Part shown: one piece after another, positions 58,750 through 64,000 of the stretch
How the letters are laid out: every line of letters begins with the position of its first letter
Position numbering within the stretch: position 1 is the stretch's first letter
DNA from: Hemerocallis citrina
Lineage: Eukaryota; Streptophyta; Magnoliopsida; Asparagales; Asphodelaceae
Length of the DNA: 64,000 nt
Reading direction: 5' to 3'
Assembly (NCBI GenBank): GCA_017893485.1
Contig: JACEHZ010000206.1
Span: forward strand, 57,173 to 121,172
The notes under the pieces: generated by a model
The model's input: the letters and a program-made list of their open reading frames with translations, nothing else
The model's database searches: none
Told to the model about the DNA's origin: nothing
Program-made: the position numbers and the translations under genes

Positions 58750-59512
58750 AAGAATCTGCAGTGGCGGCTATATATCCATTTTATGGATATTTTGGGGGAA
58801 AAAGTTATGTAGTTCGTTGTGTATATACCCATTTTTTTGAATATAGGATGAACAGTAAATATTTATATTTAGCAGACGAAATGGCATTATGCATATTTTA
58901 TAAATTGGAAGATCATTTACCGCCTTAGTATCAGACGGTATATAATCTGCCGTCTGAAGAAAAAAAATTTAATTGTAAAAGCTTGGGACGAAATATGATA
59001 TGCCGTTTGAAAGAAGAAAAAAAAATTTTAAAAATACTATGTCAACTTAGATGCTGACATGTGAGGAAAAAAACAAAAAGAAAATGTGTGCAAAGGTGTT
59101 GGACGGAACCCGTCCTTCAAAATAATAATAATAATAAATTAATAAATAATAATAATAATAATAATAAAAACACACTGTCTGAAGGTTTGAGAAAATTTAT
59201 AATAAAAAAAATTAGAAAAAAATGCTTAAACGGCAAATGATATGCCGTTTGGGAAAAAAACAAATTAAAATTAATGTGTCGTCCTTCACAATTATTATTA
59301 TTATTTATTTTTTTCATCGTACAGCAGATGTTGTGTCGTCTACAAAAAAAAATTCTTCCGTTTTTTAAAAAAAATGTTCAAACGGTATATCATCTTCCGT
59401 TTGATTTTAAAAAACCATTTTTTTTAGAATTGATGACTACAGCGCTACCAAAAAAAAGCTATTCTATATTTTCTATATACCCATTTTTTTAGCAAAACGA
59501 CTACAGATGCTC
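58750..59512. mobile_element. Harbinger-like palindrome-array element, copy 3 (763 bp)
   Basis: Ends AAGAATCTGCAGTGGCGGC and inverted GAGCATCTGTAGTCG, with TTA target copies at 58747-58749 and 59513-59515. Inner inverted units include GACGGTATATAATCTGCCGTC, AACGGCAAATGATATGCCGTT and AACGGTATATCATCTTCCGTT, plus (AAT)n. It lies about 140 bp upstream of the TATA box of the minus-strand gene. Confidence 0.75.
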
Positions 59513-59899
59513 TTAGGATAGCTAAAGTTGTTTCTTAAACCGAGGTAAAGGATAAAAAACTTGGATTAGCATATCGGGAGTTTGAATTTCTCTTACACCC
59601 AAAAAAATAAAAACTCTCTTTATTTTAATATTAATAAAAACTCCCTAATGTAAATTAAGAAGTTATGTTATAAAAAAAAAGTTAATTAAGAAGTTATTTT
59701 TTAACCAAGTGTTTGGATAAGTAGAGTTGACATAAATTAGATCTATTTTCTATTATAAAAGCAAGAATAAAAAGAAAAAAAATCTGTCCAGACCCAATCC
59801 TAACACTTAGTTCATTTTGTTGATAAAACCAATCAAAGGCTATTATTAATTTGTGTTCGTTTATTAAGTTTTTATATCTAAAAACTAAATATATATCTT

Positions 59900-62680
59900 T
59901 AGTCCCTCTCCCGAGTTTTCTTCCTCCCTCTCCCGATATATATCCAATCTCTCTCAACCCAATCCCTCCAATTCCACCAACTCTAACCCCTATCTCGTCC
60001 ATCCTCCTCCTCCCCAACCGCCGTCTTCCTCCCTCTCTCGAGATCGTGTACGCCTCCTTCCATCTTCCTTAAAACCCAAACCCTAACGACTTCAATCCCC
60101 CCCCCCCTCGTGTACGCCTCTTCTCCTCTCATGTTTTTGTTCTTTTCCCGCTCTCTCTTTCTTGTTCCTAATCTGATAATTATATGATACATTAAATCTT
60201 AGCCATCCAACTTCATAATTTAATTAACCCAGCATGTTTCTTTATTTTCTCTCGGTACGCACGCCGCTCTCTTTCTCTATTCTATCTCGCATCTCCCAAT
60301 CCCGCTCACCACCACCACCGAACAAACTCCAGATTATCTTTCTATGATCTCTAAGTTCGAAGAAGACCACCACCAAAAGAAACCATCTTTCAAATGGCGG
60401 GGATGTCGAGGATGTAAGGGATGGGGCTTTTGGGCGTTGCCGGTGAGGGCGAACTTCGGCAGACAATTCTAGGGGTTTGCAACGCCGAAGATGATGGTAG
60501 GACCGGCGGCGATCAGGGAGGCGTCGGCCGCGAAAGTCGGGAATTACTCGCCAATGGCGACCCGGTGGCATTTGAACATGCTGGCGAGCTTGTCTGGCGC
60601 GCAGATGGCGGCCGCCGGAAGAATGGATGATGATCAGCGTTGATGTTTGTCTGTTTATTTTAGGAGGGTATGGAGGTACTTTTACTTTATTCTGTTAGTT
60701 CTGTGTTTCGAATTTCTTTTTCTTGTTCTGATTCTTCTTTATGGTGAGAGAATTTAATAGGAGAGAAGGGAATTCATGGAGAATTTGGAGCGATTTCGAT
60801 GGGGATAATTTAGAGGTTTGATGACTGCAATATTTGATCGTTTGATCGATATGTATTTTAGGAAATTTTTATGGAACTGATAATGGGGGTTATGGTTGTG
60901 TTTTGTATGTGGACTTGTTATTTAATATTTATGGATTGTTTGGTTTGTTTAAATGAGTGCTTAATGATACAAGGACGAGTAAAAAACAACAAGATGATGT
61001 AGCTTTAATTCTCTATTTTTTCAACTGTTCTTGGTCAATTTGCTATTGTTGCTATCATGTTAGTTAGAATGTTCGTTTCATAATTTGATTCAGGAACCGA
61101 AGAGCAAGTTGATTGACCTCCTCCAGTTCGGCTCTAGCACCTCTTAGGTAGTAATCATCTGGCTCATTTTATTTTGGTTATTTTTTCGGTATTTGGAAAA
61201 CTTTTGGAAATTGGGGGTTAGTATTAGGGCTGTGATGGAATGGAAATTGTGATAAAGTTAGGTTTTTGAAGTTTAATTGGAATTTTAGTGATTAGATTAT
61301 TTTGGTTTGAGTTCTTTTAGATAAGGACTTGGAAAGTTAGGGGTTTAGGGTTAGAGTTTTGGTTTTGATAGGGGTGAAAAAGAGTGATTTTTTAGATGAA
61401 ATTTGTGACAAGTTTGGATTTTGAAGTTGCTAATTGTTGGATTCTTTTGACTTTGATTTCTTTTTGTGTTGGTCTTGGAATTTAAGGCTAGGTTTTAATG
61501 TTAGGGCTTTGAACTCTAATTAAGAGAGAATTATTGTTGTTTATGGGAAAAAGTAATGGAAGTAGTAGAAGAGAAGATTCTTTGGTTTTTTATTGTTTTT
61601 AATGTTCTTGGAATTTTGGTGAGTTGGCTTTAGGGGTTTTAATGAGATCACAGTGTGATTTTGCTCTTCGTTTCTGTTTTTTTTTTTTTTTTGGGTGCAT
61701 TTTCAGGTCCTACTCAAACTTCATATCCTCGGATTTATCGATCCCTTTGGTTGTCTGTGCAGCTGTTCAATTCCTTCTAAGGTAGAGGTTTACTATAATT
61801 TTTTTATATTTTAATGTGGTTGAAGAAAAGAATTTACACTTGCATATTGAATTGTTGTATAGTTTTAAGAGTGAGCTTTCTTATTATCTTTTCCTCTTAA
61901 TTTTGCGGTGAAAATCAATGTTGAATGCAGTGTGTATAATTCTTTTAGGTTGTAAATTAATTTATATATGTAGGACAATTTTATTGAAATTGTATGATAA
62001 AGCTCCCTGTCGGAATAAGACCGAGACGTTGACCGGAGAAAATGAGAAGATGGTTGCTTATAATAAGGTAAAGAGGCATACATACGTATTTTCTGTTATT
62101 CAATTGCTTACAACTATAACAATGTTATGTTTCAGAAAGTTCTTTTTACTTTGCATTCAATGGATACTGAATTTTTTTTATTAATCCTTATAACACATTA
62201 TGAAAATTCAACATCGTTATATTTCTCATTGCTTCTAAATGAACACTTGTTTTCTGAATCAATAGTAGACAATCTTTTGTTTACCTTAGTTTGATGTAAG
62301 TATATCTTGATGATCCCATTGATGCTTCTACTCTTTCTTTATTTCATCTTTTTGCAGAGAACTGTTATGACAATGATGAACTTATGTTTTAATATTTCAA
62401 TCTCTTATTGAAACAATAATTTCTTCTCGTAAATTCTAATGCTGGAAAACAACAATTCTAAGGAAGAGGAGTAGGCTTACAGTCCTCTTAAATTCTAATG
62501 TTGAAATGGCCTAATGTATAATCATAGCAGGACACTACCTCAACATAGCTAAGGAAGATGAGTAGGCACAGTTGGTGTGTTCTCAAGAGCTTAATAGATA
62601 TTTTGAAGAGCTTGCACAGATTGCTCCTAGATACTGCTATCTCTTGGCATTGGCATGCCAACTTAGAGGAATGTAAGCCT
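59900..62680 (+). pseudogene. Possible decayed or non-coding transcription unit
   Basis: A CT-rich leader-like region (59900-60150) is followed by a GC-rich stretch (60400-60640) unlike its surroundings, then segments with plausible splice sites. Around 61988-62068 an open run (CRNKTETLTGENEKMVAYNK) ends at GTAAAG. At 62531-62671 an acceptor CATAGCAG precedes GHYLNIAKEDE, an in-frame TAG, AQLVCSQELNRYFEELAQIA then PRYCYLLALACQLRGM, and a GTAAGC donor. I do not recognise the protein. One stop in a clearly protein-like exon suggests a pseudogene, but a lncRNA cannot be excluded. Confidence 0.3.
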
Positions 62681-62960
62681 TTTATTTTATTTTCAGTTCT
62701 CTTTCAAATGTAATTTTTTATATGAAATTTTTTCTTCCTTGTTATGGAAAAAAAAAATTTACTCTTTATGAGGGATATTAGTATCCAAATGACTACACAT
62801 TCTTGCTCCATTTTGAGGGGACTACTTAGTTTCTAAAATGAGTTTAATTATGATATGCGGTCAAGTATGTCTGTCTTTTGGATTGAACTATTCGAGATAT
62901 TAATTGGTTGAGGTAATATTAATTGGTTGAGGTAGTGTCCGGTATGGACGAAGGTAAATT

Positions 62961-64000
62961 TGTAATACCCCGCAAAATAGCATATAGTTATTTTTGCATA
63001 GTAATCAGTGCACAGTCAAGAGTTGCACACGATTATATATTTTTCTAATAATTATAAGTTTTAATTGGGAAACTTCAGGTACATGAGCTATTCTGAACCC
63101 GATAAGATAAACTCGGGATATTTCTCAATTGAACTGTAGATTTTGTCCCGATTGTTTTGACAAGACAATTTCCGGGAGAAAATAATAATTTATGTAAAAC
63201 ATATATTTTTATAAATTTAAATTATTTATTATTATATATATTATTATTTATTTTTAACTAAATTGAATGTGGATTGCATTTGTGCACAAGGGTTAGGTTA
63301 GGGTTACTAGACCTAGGGTTCCTTGACCTAACCTAGGGTTAGGAACCCTAGCATCATGATGATCATGACTTGGATCTTGATGAAATCCAAGGGTGGAAAC
63401 AATAAGCCATGTGTTGACTTCTTGAAAGAATGAGAACAATCTTGAAGCTTCTCATTGCTATGTGTTGGCCTTCATTTCAACCCTTCATCCCTTCACCCAT
63501 CCTACCCTCCATCTACACCCTCCACCTCATGACCTCACCCCACCCTCCACCCACATCAATTTCTGGCCCATTTTTCCCAAAACCCTAGCTCTCAATCTTT
63601 ATAAAATCTCCCACTCCTTTCACTTCTCATCTCTTCTTCTTGTTTTGTTTTGTTCACAAAAAAAATTATATATATATATATATATATTTAAAAAAAAAGG
63701 AAAGAAAGGTGGAGTTTTTGAGTAGTAGAAAAGGAGAAGAGAAAAGGATAGCCAAGCTTCTACACTTGGATTGTGGAAGAGCAAGTGAGCCAAGGCTACA
63801 AACATTGCCAAGTTATTTTATTCAAAATATAATTCAAGACACAATAATGTAGAGCCAATATGGATTATCATTATCATTAATTGCTTGTATACAAATATGA
63901 ATTACTCTTTATATTTGAATAATGAATGAAAGGATTACCTTATGAACAAGCATGTATTACATAATATATGTGAACTGATGTTACATCAGAACATTAACTA
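62961..64000 (+). mobile_element. Ty3-type LTR, cut by the window edge
   Basis: Starts TGTAATACCCCGCAAAATAG, sharing its first 11 bases with the LTR at 33238. A TATA box TTTATAAAA lies at 63598-63606, followed by a C/T-rich leader and a (TA)n tract (63668-63688). The right end is not in the window, so solo versus full-length cannot be decided. Confidence 0.65.

Noticed and set aside
60242..60630. ORFs on both strands in the GC-rich patch
   Set aside because: Neither strand gives a recognisable protein; kept only as part of a possible transcription unit.
63290..63355. Telomere-like TTAGGG stretches (GGTTAGGTTAGGGTT)
   Set aside because: Too short and irregular; plant telomere repeats are TTTAGGG, and the segment sits in an LTR and forms a local inverted repeat.

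Overview
The window is plant nuclear DNA, most likely a eudicot. It is AT-rich, its genes have GT-AG introns, and most of the sequence is nested transposable elements. I cannot name the species. Two host genes are clear. The first is a plant flotillin on the + strand (exons 19654-20052, 30276-30806, 30909-31442; 487 aa), whose first intron is about 10.2 kb and packed with transposons. The second is on the - strand (ATG at 58540, exons going down to about 47761). It is a plant-conserved protein of unknown function, possibly beta-propeller-like, with at least four well supported exons and a less certain last one. A decayed or non-coding transcription unit may lie at 59900-62680.

Layout. 1-17250 is one old L1-type LINE on the - strand: zinc-finger ORF1, endonuclease, reverse transcriptase and zf-RVT remnants. 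It is broken by three later insertions. These are a hAT element carrying a decayed tRNA-Ile-like sequence (160-1231), a 3.4-kb Ty3-type solo LTR (5752-9193), and a 5.8-kb Mutator-like element, MULE (10488-16302). The MULE has a near-perfect 9-bp target duplication, a decayed MuDR transposase, and a plant-mobile-domain gene on its other strand. 17558-18093 is a Helitron. 19112-19353 is a Tourist-like MITE just upstream of flotillin.

Flotillin intron 1 (20053-30275) holds two Helitrons, a two-exon antisense gene fragment, a Harbinger-like element, an RTE LINE remnant broken by a palindrome-array element and an LTR with its primer-binding site, a stack of small Helitrons, and two adjacent MULE-type elements made of reiterated near-palindromes. 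31602-33237 is an unrecognised retroelement-like ORF with a 114-aa internal tandem duplication. 33238-39233 is an LTR retrotransposon that encodes only Gag; its 5' LTR holds a MITE and a Helitron, and its 3' LTR is cut off by another Helitron. 39624-47760 is intergenic DNA with a Harbinger-like element, a hAT MITE and two tandem duplications. 47761-58540 is the - strand gene; its introns hold a SINE, a palindrome-array MULE, a hAT element, a Helitron and a 152-bp tandem duplication. The window ends inside an LTR that starts at 62961.

The most unusual signal is a group of DNA transposon families whose interiors are arrays of short inverted repeats with conserved arms and variable centres. At least four MULE-type families share a subterminal motif close to GCCCYAC-TTTTTGAAA. 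Three Harbinger-like copies have the same architecture with different arm sequences. Two MULE-type copies have perfect 9-bp target duplications and sit next to each other in the flotillin intron; another sits in intron 2 of the - strand gene.
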